The notes: a model not told the origin generated them from the sequence alone. DNA of 64,000 bases from Nitratireductor indicus C115 (GCF_000300515.1 NZ_AMSI01000004.1:62001-126000); one strand, 5' to 3'; counted from the stretch's first letter, positions 9,502-19,060 are shown. Program-made: numbers and translations.

Positions 9502-10347
9502 CTACAATCCGGTCGATTTTTTCTGCGTGTGCCGCCGTCTTTCGGCAATTGCCACGGGCAGTGCCGCAACGATGGCCATGGACGCGGAGATCGAGCGAAA
9601 GCCGGAATAATCGTTCTCGGCGATCTCCAGCCGCACCTGCGAGATGGGTGCAAGCGGTGAAAGCGGTGAATCCGTAATGGCCACAATCGGCACCTTGCGC
9701 CGGTGGATGCGGTTGGCCAGTGCAACCGTGTCCGACGCGTAAGGCGCGAAGGAACAGATGAAGGCGGCATCATCCGGCTCCGCAAGAGCAACGATTTCCT
9801 CATCGAGTCCATTCGTCGAGCTGACCATCACGGTCTTGATGCCAAGCTTGCCGAAGCCGTAAGAAAGATGCGCTGTCAGCGGATAGGAGCGCCGCCTTGC
9901 GATCAGGTAGATGGTCCTGGCGCGAGCAAGCACGGTAACTGCCCGGGCAAAATCGGCATCTGAGACCTGGGCCGCAAGCCGGTCAACGGATTCACGCGCG
10001 GCATTGATGAAGCCGTGCATGACCGTGCCGTCAAAAGTGTCGGCAGTGGTCCCGCTCTCCAACCTTGCGAGCCGTTCCTCGTAGGTCGATGCGCGCGCCA
10101 TGAGCCGCTCGCGGAACACCGACTGCAAATCGGAGAAACCGTCATAGCCGAGGTGATGGGCAAGCCGGACCAGCGTCGAGGGTTGAACATTGGCTGCCTT
10201 GGCGATGGAAGCCGTGGTGCCCAGCGCGATCTCGTCGGCATTGGCAAGCACATAGCTGGCCGCCTCCGCCAGACGTTTGGGCAAAGTGCTTTGCGCACTG
10301 ATAATCCGAGCGCTCAGAATCTCGTAACTGGTTGCCTTCTTGTCCAT
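9502..10347 (-). CDS. iolR: RpiR/MurR-family inositol repressor IolR
   Basis: Transcriptional regulator with an N-terminal RpiR-type helix-turn-helix (residues ~40-70, TTASIAKAANVQPSTLVRLAHHLGYDGFSDLQ) and a C-terminal SIS sugar-phosphate-binding domain (~125-260, IYLIARRRSYPLTAHLSYGFGKLG; ICSFAPYASDTVALAN). 281 residues; the ATG at 10347 is preferred to TTG at 10350. Its place, directly before iolCDEB, matches the iolRCDEB order of Sinorhizobium meliloti, where IolR represses the iol genes and is relieved by an inositol intermediate. Candidate operators lie at 14471-14489 and 15763-15776. Confidence 0.92.
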   Translation of the reverse strand: MDKKATSYEILSARIISAQSTLPKRLAEAASYVLANADEIALGTTASIAKAANVQPSTLVRLAHHLGYDGFSDLQSVFRERLMARASTYEERLARLESGTTADTFDGTVMHGFINAARESVDRLAAQVSDADFARAVTVLARARTIYLIARRRSYPLTAHLSYGFGKLGIKTVMVSSTNGLDEEIVALAEPDDAAFICSFAPYASDTVALANRIHRRKVPIVAITDSPLSPLAPISQVRLEIAENDYSGFRSISASMAIVAALPVAIAERRRHTQKKSTGL

Positions 10348-10379
10348 CAACCCATGGCCTTTCGATTACATATGCCGCC

Positions 10380-11369
10380 TCAGACCGCCACCGGTGCGCC
10401 TGTTTGAGCAGAGCGTAGCGCCGCTTCCGCAAGTTCAAGCGCCCTGAGCCCGTCCGCTCCGTCAGGGGAGGCAACCGCATCAGCACGCACGACCTCGACA
10501 AATGCTGCGATCTCCGCGGCGTAAGCGGCGATGTAGCGCGTCATGAAAAAGTCGTGAAGCGGCGGGCGGGTATAGCCGTTGCCATTGGCCACCTCGATAC
10601 GCAGAAGATGCTCGTTTTGCGCCGAGACGGAGCCCTTCGACCCATGCACCTCAATGCGCTGATCGTAGCCATAGGTCGCCCGACGGGAGTTGGAAATCGA
10701 CGCATGCCTGCCGGTCGCCGTCATCAGGATGATCGAGGCGCTATCGTAATCGCCGAGCCGGCCGATTTCGGGGTCGACCAGAACAGAGCCGGTGGCGAAT
10801 ACGGAAACCGGCTCCTCACCGAGAAGGAACCGCGCCATATCGAAATCGTGGATTGTCATGTCGCGGAAGATACCGCCGGAAACCCGAATATAGGCCGGAG
10901 ATGGCGCGCCGGGATCGCGCGAGACGATCTGCACCATTTCCACATCGCCAATGCCGCCATCATCGATGACTTTCTTCACCCCTAGAAAATGCGGATCGAA
11001 ACGGCGGTTGAAGCCGATCATCAGCTTCGCACCGGTCTGCTTCACCGTTTCAAGGCAGGTTTTCACCCGTTCGACGGAAAGATCGATCGGCTTTTCGCAA
11101 AAGATCGCCTTGCCCGCGTGGGCGAATTTCTCGATCAGGTCGGCGTGCGTATTGGTCGGCGTGCAAATGACCACCGCATCGATCAGGGGATCGGCGGCAA
11201 TGGCGTCGATTTCGGAGACCGCGCAGCCATACTCGGCGGCAATCGCCCTGGCAGCCTCCGGAAAGGCATCGGCGACGACGGCAAGTTCAGCGTCAGGATT
11301 GGAAAAAATGGCGCGGGCGTGAACCTTACCGATACGGCCGACGCCGAGAAGAGCGAACTTAAGCGTCAT
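10380..11369 (-). CDS. idhA: myo-inositol 2-dehydrogenase
   Basis: NAD-dependent oxidation of myo-inositol to scyllo-inosose, the first step of the pathway. 329 residues, Gfo/Idh/MocA family: Rossmann motif LLGVGRIGKVHA at the N-terminus, catalytic Lys in the FCEKPIDLS motif near residue 95, then the substrate-domain stretch IHDFDMARFLLGEEP with the conserved Asp-x3-Asp. It lies between the transporter ATPase and iolR; in S. meliloti idhA is on another replicon, so linkage to both the transporter and iolR is a local feature. A second, more distant family member is at 14548-15687. Confidence 0.93.
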   Translation of the reverse strand: MTLKFALLGVGRIGKVHARAIFSNPDAELAVVADAFPEAARAIAAEYGCAVSEIDAIAADPLIDAVVICTPTNTHADLIEKFAHAGKAIFCEKPIDLSVERVKTCLETVKQTGAKLMIGFNRRFDPHFLGVKKVIDDGGIGDVEMVQIVSRDPGAPSPAYIRVSGGIFRDMTIHDFDMARFLLGEEPVSVFATGSVLVDPEIGRLGDYDSASIILMTATGRHASISNSRRATYGYDQRIEVHGSKGSVSAQNEHLLRIEVANGNGYTRPPLHDFFMTRYIAAYAAEIAAFVEVVRADAVASPDGADGLRALELAEAALRSAQTGAPVAV

Positions 11370-11387
11370 GGGATTTCATGTCCTGTT

Positions 11388-12167
11388 TCAAACCGTTCCG
11401 CCGAGCGAACCTTCGAGTTCCGCCAGTTCCTGTCCGCCTGCCATCATGTCCTGAAGCTCTTCCGCGCTGATCTCGCCACGAACCGCCGTTCCAAGCGTTT
11501 TGCCACGATTCAGTACAGTGAAGCGGTCGCCCACCGCCAGCGCATGACGGACATTGTGGCTGATGAAGATAACCCCGACCCCCTGCTTGCGCACCTTGTC
11601 GATTGTTGCCAGAACATTCGAAGTCTGACGCACGCCGAGCGCCGAAGTCGGCTCATCGAGGATGAGTACCCTTGCGCCGAAATAGACGGCGCGTGCAATG
11701 GCAACGGTCTGCCGCTCGCCGCCCGAGAGCGTGCCGACCGCCTGGTCTGGCGCCCGCAGGTTGATACCCATTTTGCGCATTTCTTCCATGGTGACGGCAT
11801 TGGCCTTGGGGAAGTCGAGGAAACGCAGCGGGCCGAACTTGCGGACCGGTTCCCGGCCCATCCAGAAGTTGCGTGTGATGCTCATCAGCGGGATCATGGC
11901 AAGGTCCTGGTAGACCGTGGCGATACCTGCATCCATGGCATCCCGCGGGCTCTGAAAGTTGGTTTCCTTTCCACAGACGCGGATCTTGCCGGCCGTCGGC
12001 TTGTGAACACCCGCCATGGTTTTGATGAAGGTGGATTTGCCAGCACCGTTATCGCCGAGGAGGCAATGGCATTCGCCCGGTCGGATCGAGAAGGAAACGC
12101 CGGCAAGGGCGATCACATGACCGAAATGCTTTTCGATATCGATGAGTTCCAGAAGCGGTTCAGTCAT
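11388..12167 (-). CDS. Inositol/sugar ABC transporter ATP-binding protein
   Basis: Energy-coupling ATPase of a CUT2-like sugar importer. 259 residues with one nucleotide-binding domain: Walker [10 protein letters not shown]-loop VYQDLAM, signature LSGGERQ, Walker [11 protein letters not shown]-loop ISHNVRHA. Single-domain ATPases of this size are typical of the fructose/inositol (Frc/Iat) branch, unlike the doubled RbsA type. One base after the permease stop, so co-translated. The end of the gene carries CAAACCGTTCC (11389-11399), identical to 11 bases of the operator in front of the binding-protein gene. Confidence 0.92.
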   Translation of the reverse strand: MTEPLLELIDIEKHFGHVIALAGVSFSIRPGECHCLLGDNGAGKSTFIKTMAGVHKPTAGKIRVCGKETNFQSPRDAMDAGIATVYQDLAMIPLMSITRNFWMGREPVRKFGPLRFLDFPKANAVTMEEMRKMGINLRAPDQAVGTLSGGERQTVAIARAVYFGARVLILDEPTSALGVRQTSNVLATIDKVRKQGVGVIFISHNVRHALAVGDRFTVLNRGKTLGTAVRGEISAEELQDMMAGGQELAELEGSLGGTV

Positions 12168-12168
12168 C

Positions 12169-13299
12169 TTAGCGCTCCCCTGTGATCATGCGACGGATAT
12201 AGGTATTCAAAATTACAGCAAGCAGCAGGATCACACCGAGGAAAACACGGAAGAGCGAGCTTTCAACACCCGCGAAAAACAGCCCTTGCTGGACAACGCC
12301 GAAGATCAGCGCACCGAGTGCGGCACCAATGACCGAACCATAGCCGCCGGTCAAAAGCGCGCCGCCAATTACCACGGAGATGATCGCCTCGAATTCCTTG
12401 AGCAAGCCTCTGTCAGCCGCCGCCGAACCGAATTCGATGACTTGGCAGGTGGCAAACACCGTCGCGCAGAAGGCGGACAGCATAAACATCAGCACCTTCA
12501 CCCGCTTGACCGGAACGCCGGAATTCGAAGCTGCGACATTGTCGCCGCCCGCAGCGAAGATCCAGTTTCCAAACCGGGTGCGGGTCAAGAGGATGTGACC
12601 CAACACGACAAGCACGAGCGCCCAGACGATGATCATCGGTATCCCATCAATCACCGGTTGACCGGCCTTCGGCCCCGCAACGAACTTATCAATAAGGCCT
12701 TGGTCGGCAAGCCAGGAGAACAGGCCGCGGAAAATCTTGCCCCCGAAAAGCGCTGCGATCGGATCGCCTTGAGCAGCCTCGCGCACACCACCGATGATGG
12801 TCTGTTGCGTGGTGCTGATGGCAACGAAGATCGTCAGCCCTCGCAGGATGTAGAGAAAGGCAAGCGTGACGATGAAGGATGGCAGGCCTGTCTTGATGAC
12901 CAGATAGCCGTTCAACGCGCCGATACCGATGGCGACGACAAAAGCAACAAGAATGGCAAACCAGACGGGATAACCCCATGTCACCGAAACAAGGGCGATC
13001 ACGATGCCCGAAAACCCGATCATCGAGCCGACCGACAGATCGAACTCGCCTGCGATCATCAAAAGACATGCGCCGACGGCGATGATGGCGAACTGCGCCG
13101 AAACAACGCCCCAGTTGAGGACCCCCTCCGGCGCGAACATCCCGCTATCGCCTGCCACCAGCAGGAAAAACAGAAAAACGACAATCGTACCCGCGGAGGC
13201 ACCCAATTCCGGACGAATAAGGGCTTTCTTGAGCGGCGAAATCTCGCGTAGCCGCTCGTCCTTTTGCGTTTGTGGCAGCTGGTTGCCCGCTTCGTTCAT
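12169..13299 (-). CDS. Inositol/sugar ABC transporter permease
   Basis: Inner-membrane channel of the importer, branched/ribose-type permease family (BPD_transp_2). About 376 residues with some ten hydrophobic segments, the motif [15 protein letters not shown], and the family repeat around [25 protein letters not shown]. The ATG at 13299 is favoured because GGGAGAA lies 6 bases upstream; an in-frame ATG at 13314 has no clear ribosome site. A perfect 8-bp hairpin (13409-13428) separates it from the binding-protein gene. Confidence 0.9.
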   Translation of the reverse strand: MNEAGNQLPQTQKDERLREISPLKKALIRPELGASAGTIVVFLFFLLVAGDSGMFAPEGVLNWGVVSAQFAIIAVGACLLMIAGEFDLSVGSMIGFSGIVIALVSVTWGYPVWFAILVAFVVAIGIGALNGYLVIKTGLPSFIVTLAFLYILRGLTIFVAISTTQQTIIGGVREAAQGDPIAALFGGKIFRGLFSWLADQGLIDKFVAGPKAGQPVIDGIPMIIVWALVLVVLGHILLTRTRFGNWIFAAGGDNVAASNSGVPVKRVKVLMFMLSAFCATVFATCQVIEFGSAAADRGLLKEFEAIISVVIGGALLTGGYGSVIGAALGALIFGVVQQGLFFAGVESSLFRVFLGVILLLAVILNTYIRRMITGER

Positions 13300-13408
13300 G
13301 GCGAATTCTCCCATACGTCCGCTGAAAAGCGACCGTTGCTCATGCCAGTAGGTTCAGATTTGGCCAGCAAATTCCGCTACAGCCGGCAAGCTCGGTTTTG
13401 GCAAGGCC

Positions 13409-13428
13409 GGCGCATCCAGCGATGCGCC
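13409..13428. promoter_or_regulatory. Hairpin between binding-protein and permease genes
   Basis: Perfect inverted repeat GGCGCATC-CAGC-GATGCGCC, just downstream of the binding-protein stop on the minus strand. No T-run follows, so it is more likely an mRNA 3'-end stabiliser or partial attenuator that keeps the binding-protein message more abundant than the permease/ATPase message. Confidence 0.6.
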
Positions 13429-13442
13429 AGCCCAGGGCGTGA

Positions 13443-14384
13443 TCAGCGATACTCGCCGGCGTATTGTTCAACCTTCGCAATGTTGGCCTTGGTGACGAAG
13501 CCCGGGCCAGAATTGATGGAGTTGCCAGGAACAACGCCATAGCGTGCCAGGTTGGTGAGAATGACGACCGGCAGGTACCCCTGAAGGAAGGGCTGCTGGT
13601 CAATGGCGAAGGAAATCACATCGCTCTTGATGGCTGTTGCGATTTCAGGCGACAGGTCGAAGGTGCCGAAATAGATCGTGCCGGACTTGCCCATTTCGTC
13701 CAGCGCGGCAAGCGTCGGATGAGCTGAGGTCGGGCCAAGCGTCAGGATGCCGTTGGTATCGGGATTGGCCTGAAGATAGGCCATGATCTTCGACTTGATC
13801 TCGGCCGGATCCTGCCCCGAATCCACCATCTGCGACCCGAGTTCCACACCAAGACCTGCGGCAAAACCCTGGCAACGCTCCACGGATGCGGGGTTGGTAA
13901 TATAATGGTTGACGCAGACGAACTTGGTCACGCCCGCGGCCTTGGCTTTTTCGCCTGCACCCTTGCCCGCGTCAAACTCGGGCTGGCCGACATGCATCAG
14001 AGCGCCGATTTCCTTCGACTGCTCCTCGGTTCCGGAATTGATGGTAATGACCGGAATACCCTTGCCAACGGCGTTCTCCAGCGGGCCCTTGAGCACGTTG
14101 AAATCGGCGATCGTCGAGATAATGCCATCTGGATTGGAAGCCGATGCCTGTTCGATGATGCGCGCCATGTCGGCAAGATCGCCGGTCGGCGGGTTGCGGT
14201 ATTCGACCGTCACTCCCATCTGGTCGCCGGCAAGCTTAATGGCGTTCTTGATCGTGTTCCACCAACTGTCGCTGTCGGGTGCATGGCTGACCAGAACGAA
14301 ACGTTCATTCTCAGCAAAAGCCGGAGCCGAAACAACGCCAAGCGATATCAGCCCCGCGACAAGGGTCGTCATAATCTTTTTCAT
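13443..14384 (-). CDS. Periplasmic inositol/sugar-binding protein
   Basis: Substrate-binding component of the importer, Peripla_BP_4/ribose-binding type. 313 residues; signal peptide MKKIMTTLVAGLISLGVV...AFA cut before ENERF. Ligand-domain patterns include DGIISTIADFNVLKGPLE and VITINSGTEEQ. The ATG at 14384 has GGAGG upstream and is the only start that gives a signal peptide. Context (idhA, iol genes, iolR) points to myo-inositol, as for IbpA in rhizobia; a related sugar cannot be excluded. First gene of the transporter part, behind a candidate IolR operator. Confidence 0.92.
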   Translation of the reverse strand: MKKIMTTLVAGLISLGVVSAPAFAENERFVLVSHAPDSDSWWNTIKNAIKLAGDQMGVTVEYRNPPTGDLADMARIIEQASASNPDGIISTIADFNVLKGPLENAVGKGIPVITINSGTEEQSKEIGALMHVGQPEFDAGKGAGEKAKAAGVTKFVCVNHYITNPASVERCQGFAAGLGVELGSQMVDSGQDPAEIKSKIMAYLQANPDTNGILTLGPTSAHPTLAALDEMGKSGTIYFGTFDLSPEIATAIKSDVISFAIDQQPFLQGYLPVVILTNLARYGVVPGNSINSGPGFVTKANIAKVEQYAGEYR

Positions 14385-14470
14385 GAATGCTCCTCCAATT
14401 TGGGAGTCCGGACGCCCCCCTTGATAACCCGGAAAATGCACCAACCTCCCAGCAGGCGCAGCATGCGGAT

Positions 14471-14489
14471 TTGGAACAAACCGTTCCAA
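14471..14489. promoter_or_regulatory. Candidate IolR operator upstream of the inositol transporter
   Basis: Perfect 7-bp inverted repeat TTGGAAC-AAACC-GTTCCAA in the 163-bp gap before the binding-protein gene, next to an AT-rich tract (14495-14521) suitable for a promoter. The S. meliloti IolR site is described as GGAA-N6-TTCC; here the same half-sites are 7 bases apart. Assignment to IolR is inference from the match and from iolR in the operon. Confidence 0.6.
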
Positions 14490-14547
14490 CAAGACAAAAA
14501 ATAAAATATTCATTCTATTTTTTGCGTCAAGGGGAATCTTCGAATCA

Positions 14548-15687
14548 TCAGCTTTCCGGCAAGGCAGGCTTGAGAAACACCGACTTTCCGGTTTCGGCGG
14601 AACGGGCGATCGCGTGGACCACACGCTCGAATTCCAGCGCGTGATCGAAATCGGGAAACGCGCGACCGCCTTCAGCGATTGCCTTCAGGAAGCCGTGCAC
14701 CTCGATTGTCTTGAGCTCGTTGAAGCCGAGTTGATGTCCTTGCGCCGGGCAAAGCGCGCCATAAGGCTCATGCGCCGGCCCCGTCAAAACAGTGGTGAAG
14801 CCATCCCGCGCGCTGTCGCCGGTATTGACAAAAATCTGCAATTCGTTGAGCCGCTCCTGATCGAAACGGATCATGCCGTGCGTGGCATGCACTTCGAAAG
14901 CCAGATAATTTTTCCGTCCCCAAGCCGAGCGCGACGACGAGATCACACCGCTGATGCCACTTTCAAACCGCACCAGCGCAGAGGCGACATCCTCGTTTTC
15001 CACGGGCTTATGGCCGGAACCGTCGACCAGAGGGCGGGTCTTGTGGATTATGTCGATGTCGCCGGTAATTCTTGCGACCGGCCCCATAAGGCCAGTCATC
15101 ATGCTCACGAGATGGCACCCTATATCACCCAGCGCCCCCAAACCCGCATCGCCCTTTGTCGCCCGCCAGTTCCAAGGAGTTTCGGGATCGGCCTGATAGT
15201 CTTCGTCAACAAACCCTCGAAAGTGAACCGGCCGCCCAATAACTCCATCGGCGATCAGTTTACGCGCATGCTGAAAGGCCGGATTGGCGATGTAATTGTA
15301 GCCGACAATCGTCTTGCCGCCGAATGTGCGCGCAGCTTCCGCCATAGTGGTGGCATCCTCAAGCGTCAGCGCCATCGGTTTTTCGCAATGGACATGTTTG
15401 CCGGCGGCAAGCGCCGCAAGCGCTATTTCGCTATGGAGCTTGTTCGGGGTCGTAATACAGACGATGTCGACAGCCGGGTCATCAATGAGGGCGCGCCAAT
15501 CATCGGTCGCTTTTGAAAATCCGAATTGATCGGCCATGAGCCGAGCCTTGTCGAGAGGCTGATCACATAAGACAGCTAGCCGCGACGCCGGCACATCCCC
15601 GAAAAATGTCTTAACCGTCCGATAGGCAAATGCATGCGCCTTGCCCATTAAACCGGTACCGATCAGACCGATTCCAATCGCCTCCAT
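14548..15687 (-). CDS. Gfo/Idh/MocA-family oxidoreductase (IolY-like)
   Basis: NAD(P)-dependent dehydrogenase, 379 residues. Rossmann motif GLIGTGLMGKAHAFAY, catalytic motif CEKPMALTLED near residue 98, and GDAGLGALGDIGCHLVSMM with the conserved Asp and His. In S. meliloti a family member called IolY heads the iolYRCDEB operon and takes part in inositol-isomer use; this gene is the first of the minus-strand iol cluster here and could play the same part (for example scyllo-inositol oxidation). The substrate is inferred from position only. A near-consensus IolR site lies 76 bases upstream. Confidence 0.8.
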   Translation of the reverse strand: MEAIGIGLIGTGLMGKAHAFAYRTVKTFFGDVPASRLAVLCDQPLDKARLMADQFGFSKATDDWRALIDDPAVDIVCITTPNKLHSEIALAALAAGKHVHCEKPMALTLEDATTMAEAARTFGGKTIVGYNYIANPAFQHARKLIADGVIGRPVHFRGFVDEDYQADPETPWNWRATKGDAGLGALGDIGCHLVSMMTGLMGPVARITGDIDIIHKTRPLVDGSGHKPVENEDVASALVRFESGISGVISSSRSAWGRKNYLAFEVHATHGMIRFDQERLNELQIFVNTGDSARDGFTTVLTGPAHEPYGALCPAQGHQLGFNELKTIEVHGFLKAIAEGGRAFPDFDHALEFERVVHAIARSAETGKSVFLKPALPES

Positions 15688-16169
15688 GACGTCCTCCCAG
15701 ATCGCCCAAACCCTCAGGCGGCTATTCGAATTGGATTAAATCATCCATTTCGTGAAATCGATAGAACAAGTATTCCATTTCTGCAATCCGGTTTTGAGGC
15801 AGCAATCTCTTTCAAAGCGCTGGGAGCAGAACCGACCTCAATGCGGATTGCATCCCGTCAATGCCGACAGGTGATGCTACCCGTCGGTAGCAGCCGATGA
15901 ACGATCAGGTACGATGGGAGGCACACAGACACCATGTGAGCTTCCACGACATGCGCACACCGAGAACCTCTGCGACCGCCCAAGTCATTTCGGCGCTGTG
16001 AACCCGCTTGGGAGAGGTAGGACGAGGGCGCGCGCGGGCCATGGCGACGCGCTCGGCCAATTTTCAGATTTCCTGAAATTACCCAGGCATAAAGCTGAAG
16101 CCACGACTTAACAGGCCGGCTTGGCTTCCTGCCCGGGCATTGCCACCAGATGCTTAAGCTTCAAACATC
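15688..16169. other. Intergenic region between gnd and the iol cluster
   Basis: 482 bases with no convincing gene on either strand. The first ~100 bases are AT-rich and should hold the promoter of the minus-strand iol cluster. They contain two inverted repeats, TGGAT-TAAATC-ATCCA (15732-15747) and ATTTC-GT-GAAAT (15748-15759), plus the candidate IolR site at 15763-15776. The rest shows no recognisable structure. Confidence 0.6.
15763..15776. promoter_or_regulatory. Second candidate IolR operator
   Basis: AGAA-CAAGTA-TTCC, one base away from the GGAA-N6-TTCC consensus described for S. meliloti IolR, with the right 6-base spacing, 76 bases upstream of the IolY-like gene. Inference from consensus match and position. 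Confidence 0.45.
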
Positions 16170-17594
16170 CTATTCTGCTGCTTCGGCGATGGTCGCCGGC
16201 CAATCGCCATGGAGGTCGGCACCGCGGCCTTCGATCTCGAAGCCGTGCGAACCGAAAAAATCGCGTTGGCCCTGGATCAGATTGGCCGTGCCCCGGCCCT
16301 GCCGGTAGCTGTCGAAATAGGAAAGGGCCGAAGACAGGCAGACCAGCGGCAACTCGCCAAGCGCGCCCGCAGCCACGACCCGGCGCAAGGCGGGATGGCA
16401 GTCCTTCATCAGCGTGACGAAATCCGGCACCATCAGGAGATTGGTGGAAGCGTCGCCGGCGAATGCGCCTGCCATCTGATCGAGAAAGCGCGAGCGGATG
16501 ATGCAGCCGGCACGCCAGATCTTCGCAATGGTAGCGAGTTCAAGTCCCCAGCCCTTTTCTTCCGACTTGCGGGCGATCACCGAAAAGCCCTGCGTGTAGG
16601 AAACGATCTTCCCTGCCAGCAGCGCCTTCTCAAGATCGTCGAGCGAGATATCGACCGCGCCTTCACGCTTTCCGTAGGCGCCCTCGGCCGCGATGCGCTC
16701 GTTCTTGCGGGAAGAGATGGAGCGCGCCGCGACTGCGCCCTCGATGGCCGTCGCCGGAACGCCAAGCTCCTGTGCGGCGATGGCCGACCAGACACCCGTC
16801 CCCTTCTGGCCCGCCTTGTCTAGAATGAGATCGACCAGCGGCTTCCCGCTCTCACTATCGACCGCTTCAAGCACATGTCCTGTAATCTCGATCAGATAGG
16901 AATTGAGCGGTCCTTCGTTCCAGCGCTTGAAGACATCGGCGCAGGCACTCGCATCCATGCCCAACCCGTCGCGCATCACGCCGTAGACCTCGGCGATCAT
17001 CTGCATGTCGCCATACTCGATACCGTTGTGGATCGTCTTGACGAAATGGCCGGCTCCGCCTTCGCCGAGCCAGGCGCAACAGCTCTCGCCCTTGAACTTC
17101 GCGGCGATCGCCTTGAGCACGGGAGCAGCATTCTCCCATTGTTCCCGCGAACCGCCCACCATGATGGACGGCCCATGCCGAGCGCCTTCCGCGCCGCCGG
17201 AAACACCGACGCCAAGATAGCCGATGCCCTTCGGCGTCAGATACTCAAAGCGCTGTTCCGTATCACTGAACAACGAGTTGCCGCACTCGATGATCGCATC
17301 GCCCTTGTCGAGCAATGGCAGGAGCAACTCGATCATGTCGTCGACAGGCCTGCCCGCCTTGACCATGATGATGATGGAACGCGGCCTCTTCACCGATCGG
17401 ACGAAAGCGGCAAGATCGAGTTCCGGCATCACTTTGCCATCCAGTCCCTCGAGCTTCGCGGCGATCATGAAGTCATCGATCTTCTGCGCAGAGCGATTGT
17501 TGACGGCAACGGTGTAGCCATTTTCCGCGATATTGAGGGCAAGGTTTGCTCCCATCACCCCAAGACCGACAAGGCCGATATCCGCTTTCGTCAT
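16170..17594 (-). CDS. gndA: 6-phosphogluconate dehydrogenase, decarboxylating
   Basis: Oxidises 6-phosphogluconate to ribulose 5-phosphate and CO2 with NADP in the pentose phosphate pathway. 474 residues, the long form. Rossmann motif GLVGLGVMGANLALNIAENG, substrate motif GVSGGAEGARHGPSIMVGG, catalytic KTIHNGIEYGDMQMIAE, and the C-terminal end with RTANLIQGQRDFFGSHGFEI-like stretch. The ATG at 17594 has GGAG about 10 bases upstream and yields the normal start MTKADIGLVGLG. It is a separate transcription unit reading in the same direction as the iol cluster. Confidence 0.96.
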   Translation of the reverse strand: MTKADIGLVGLGVMGANLALNIAENGYTVAVNNRSAQKIDDFMIAAKLEGLDGKVMPELDLAAFVRSVKRPRSIIIMVKAGRPVDDMIELLLPLLDKGDAIIECGNSLFSDTEQRFEYLTPKGIGYLGVGVSGGAEGARHGPSIMVGGSREQWENAAPVLKAIAAKFKGESCCAWLGEGGAGHFVKTIHNGIEYGDMQMIAEVYGVMRDGLGMDASACADVFKRWNEGPLNSYLIEITGHVLEAVDSESGKPLVDLILDKAGQKGTGVWSAIAAQELGVPATAIEGAVAARSISSRKNERIAAEGAYGKREGAVDISLDDLEKALLAGKIVSYTQGFSVIARKSEEKGWGLELATIAKIWRAGCIIRSRFLDQMAGAFAGDASTNLLMVPDFVTLMKDCHPALRRVVAAGALGELPLVCLSSALSYFDSYRQGRGTANLIQGQRDFFGSHGFEIEGRGADLHGDWPATIAEAAE

Positions 17595-18055
17595 GGCACA
17601 ATGCTCCAAATTTTCCTGATTGCGATGCGGACTATGCAACAGCCCGCGCCTGGATGCACGCTTGTAGATCGGGAAAGTCGGGAAGCTGTAAGAACAGGGT
17701 ATTACACTGCCAACAAACCAGCACCCACTGGCATGGCTTTGTCAGCAGAGATCACCCAACAAAATGTTGCCAGCCAGGGTAGAGGAGACTACAAGACTCC
17801 GTAAGGTTGTGTTTTTTTTGTATATACACCTTACTTATGAGATGTCATCAATACACGCTGATGAAATCGTTCAATCCCCATCCCAGCTCCGTATGAACCG
17901 AACCGGCAGCACGCATTGCGCGCTAAAAAAAATAAATTGCCTCCAATGGTTGCGTCGGTTAATAAAAGCTCGGGTTTGGGGAGGCATCATCATTATTGAT
18001 GCAGCGCACGCTTGGCCTTCCATTATTCACGGCAAGGGACACGCGTTAAATCACC
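17595..18055. other. Intergenic boundary of the AT-rich block
   Basis: 460 bases without a supported gene. Base composition changes here: up to ~17780 the sequence resembles the GC-rich neighbours, and from ~17800 T- and A-rich runs appear and continue to ~20900. It should hold the gndA promoter (minus strand) and the promoter of the glycosyltransferase unit (plus strand). No integrase, tRNA or insertion-sequence end was seen at the border. Confidence 0.55.
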
Positions 18056-19060
18056 ATGCAAGGTCATAATTCTCTTAAAATCGCAGTAGTAATTCCATGC
18101 TACCGCGTAGGCGATTTAGTACTGGATGTAATTAATCGCATCGACGATGATGTTCATCGCATTTTTGTCGTTGATGATGCATGCCCAATTCATACGGGAA
18201 ACATCGTTGAATCTCGATGCAAAGATAATCGAGTCTCCGTTGTTTATTGTAAAAATAATCTTGGTGTCGGCGGAGCCACGATGATGGGTATAAATTCCGC
18301 AATAGAGGATGGCGCTGACGTAATCATCAAGCTAGATGGAGACAATCAGATGGATCCGTCTCACATTCCTGTTTTTGTCAGCCTAATCCAGTCGGGGGAA
18401 GCTGACTTTGCTAAGGGCAATCGCTTTTTTGAGCCGGAAGGTGTAGCGGATATGCCGCTATTGCGGTTGATAGGAAATGCTGCCCTATCTTTCTTTTCCA
18501 AATTATCTACTGGGTATTGGTCAATATTTGATCCAACCAACGGATATTTTGCTGTACACGCAGAAGTTATAGGACTTCTTCCCCTTGAAAAGATATCCAA
18601 GAGATATTTTTTTGAGTCAGATTTATTATTTCGTCTTGGGACTATCAGAGCAAGAGTTATCGACGTTCCAATGCACTCGATATACGCGGGTGAAGTCAGC
18701 TCCTTAAATCCGCTTTCTGAAATTCCGCGCTTTGCGGCATCTCATCTTAAAAATACAATCAAGCGGCTATTTTATATGTACTTTATTCGTGATTTTTCGG
18801 TTGCCTCTCTCGAGCTCGTTCTTGGCATCACACTTATTGTTTTTGGGACACTCTTCGGCCTAATGTCGTGGGGAGTTAGCACACCCGCCACACCAGGTAC
18901 GGTCATGCTCGCTGCACTTCCTATATTCACAGGAATTCAACTGCTCCTCTCCTTTATCAATTACGATATAGCAGCCGTCCCCAAAGTTGCACTCCACAGG
19001 TTGCTGACCACACAGCGCGCTCCATCCAGAATCCTCAAAAGCGAGGAGAAAAATCGTTGA
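18056..19060 (+). CDS. DPM1/GtrB-like membrane glycosyltransferase (GT2)
   Basis: Transfers a sugar from a nucleotide donor to a polyprenyl-phosphate carrier on the cytoplasmic face. 334 residues. GT-A domain with VVIPCYRV, IFVVDDACPIHTG, GVGGATMMGIN and the metal-binding DGDNQMDP (DxD). The later catalytic stretch is FDPTNGYFAVH, and an amphipathic region is followed by two hydrophobic C-terminal helices (SLELVLGITLIVFGTLF; VMLAALPIFTGIQLLLSF). Codon use is AT-rich, unlike flanking genes. The next gene starts inside its stop codon, so the three genes 18056-20946 form one unit. The sugar is unknown. Confidence 0.85.
   Translation: MQGHNSLKIAVVIPCYRVGDLVLDVINRIDDDVHRIFVVDDACPIHTGNIVESRCKDNRVSVVYCKNNLGVGGATMMGINSAIEDGADVIIKLDGDNQMDPSHIPVFVSLIQSGEADFAKGNRFFEPEGVADMPLLRLIGNAALSFFSKLSTGYWSIFDPTNGYFAVHAEVIGLLPLEKISKRYFFESDLLFRLGTIRARVIDVPMHSIYAGEVSSLNPLSEIPRFAASHLKNTIKRLFYMYFIRDFSVASLELVLGITLIVFGTLFGLMSWGVSTPATPGTVMLAALPIFTGIQLLLSFINYDIAAVPKVALHRLLTTQRAPSRILKSEEKNR

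Noticed and set aside
16110-18055. tRNA or integrase that would mark the insertion point of the AT-rich block
   Set aside because: No cloverleaf-like sequence, recombinase frame or long direct repeat was found on either flank.
17764-18069. Short plus-strand frame at the edge of the AT-rich block
   Set aside because: No ribosome site, no homology pattern, and composition changes within it; considered intergenic.
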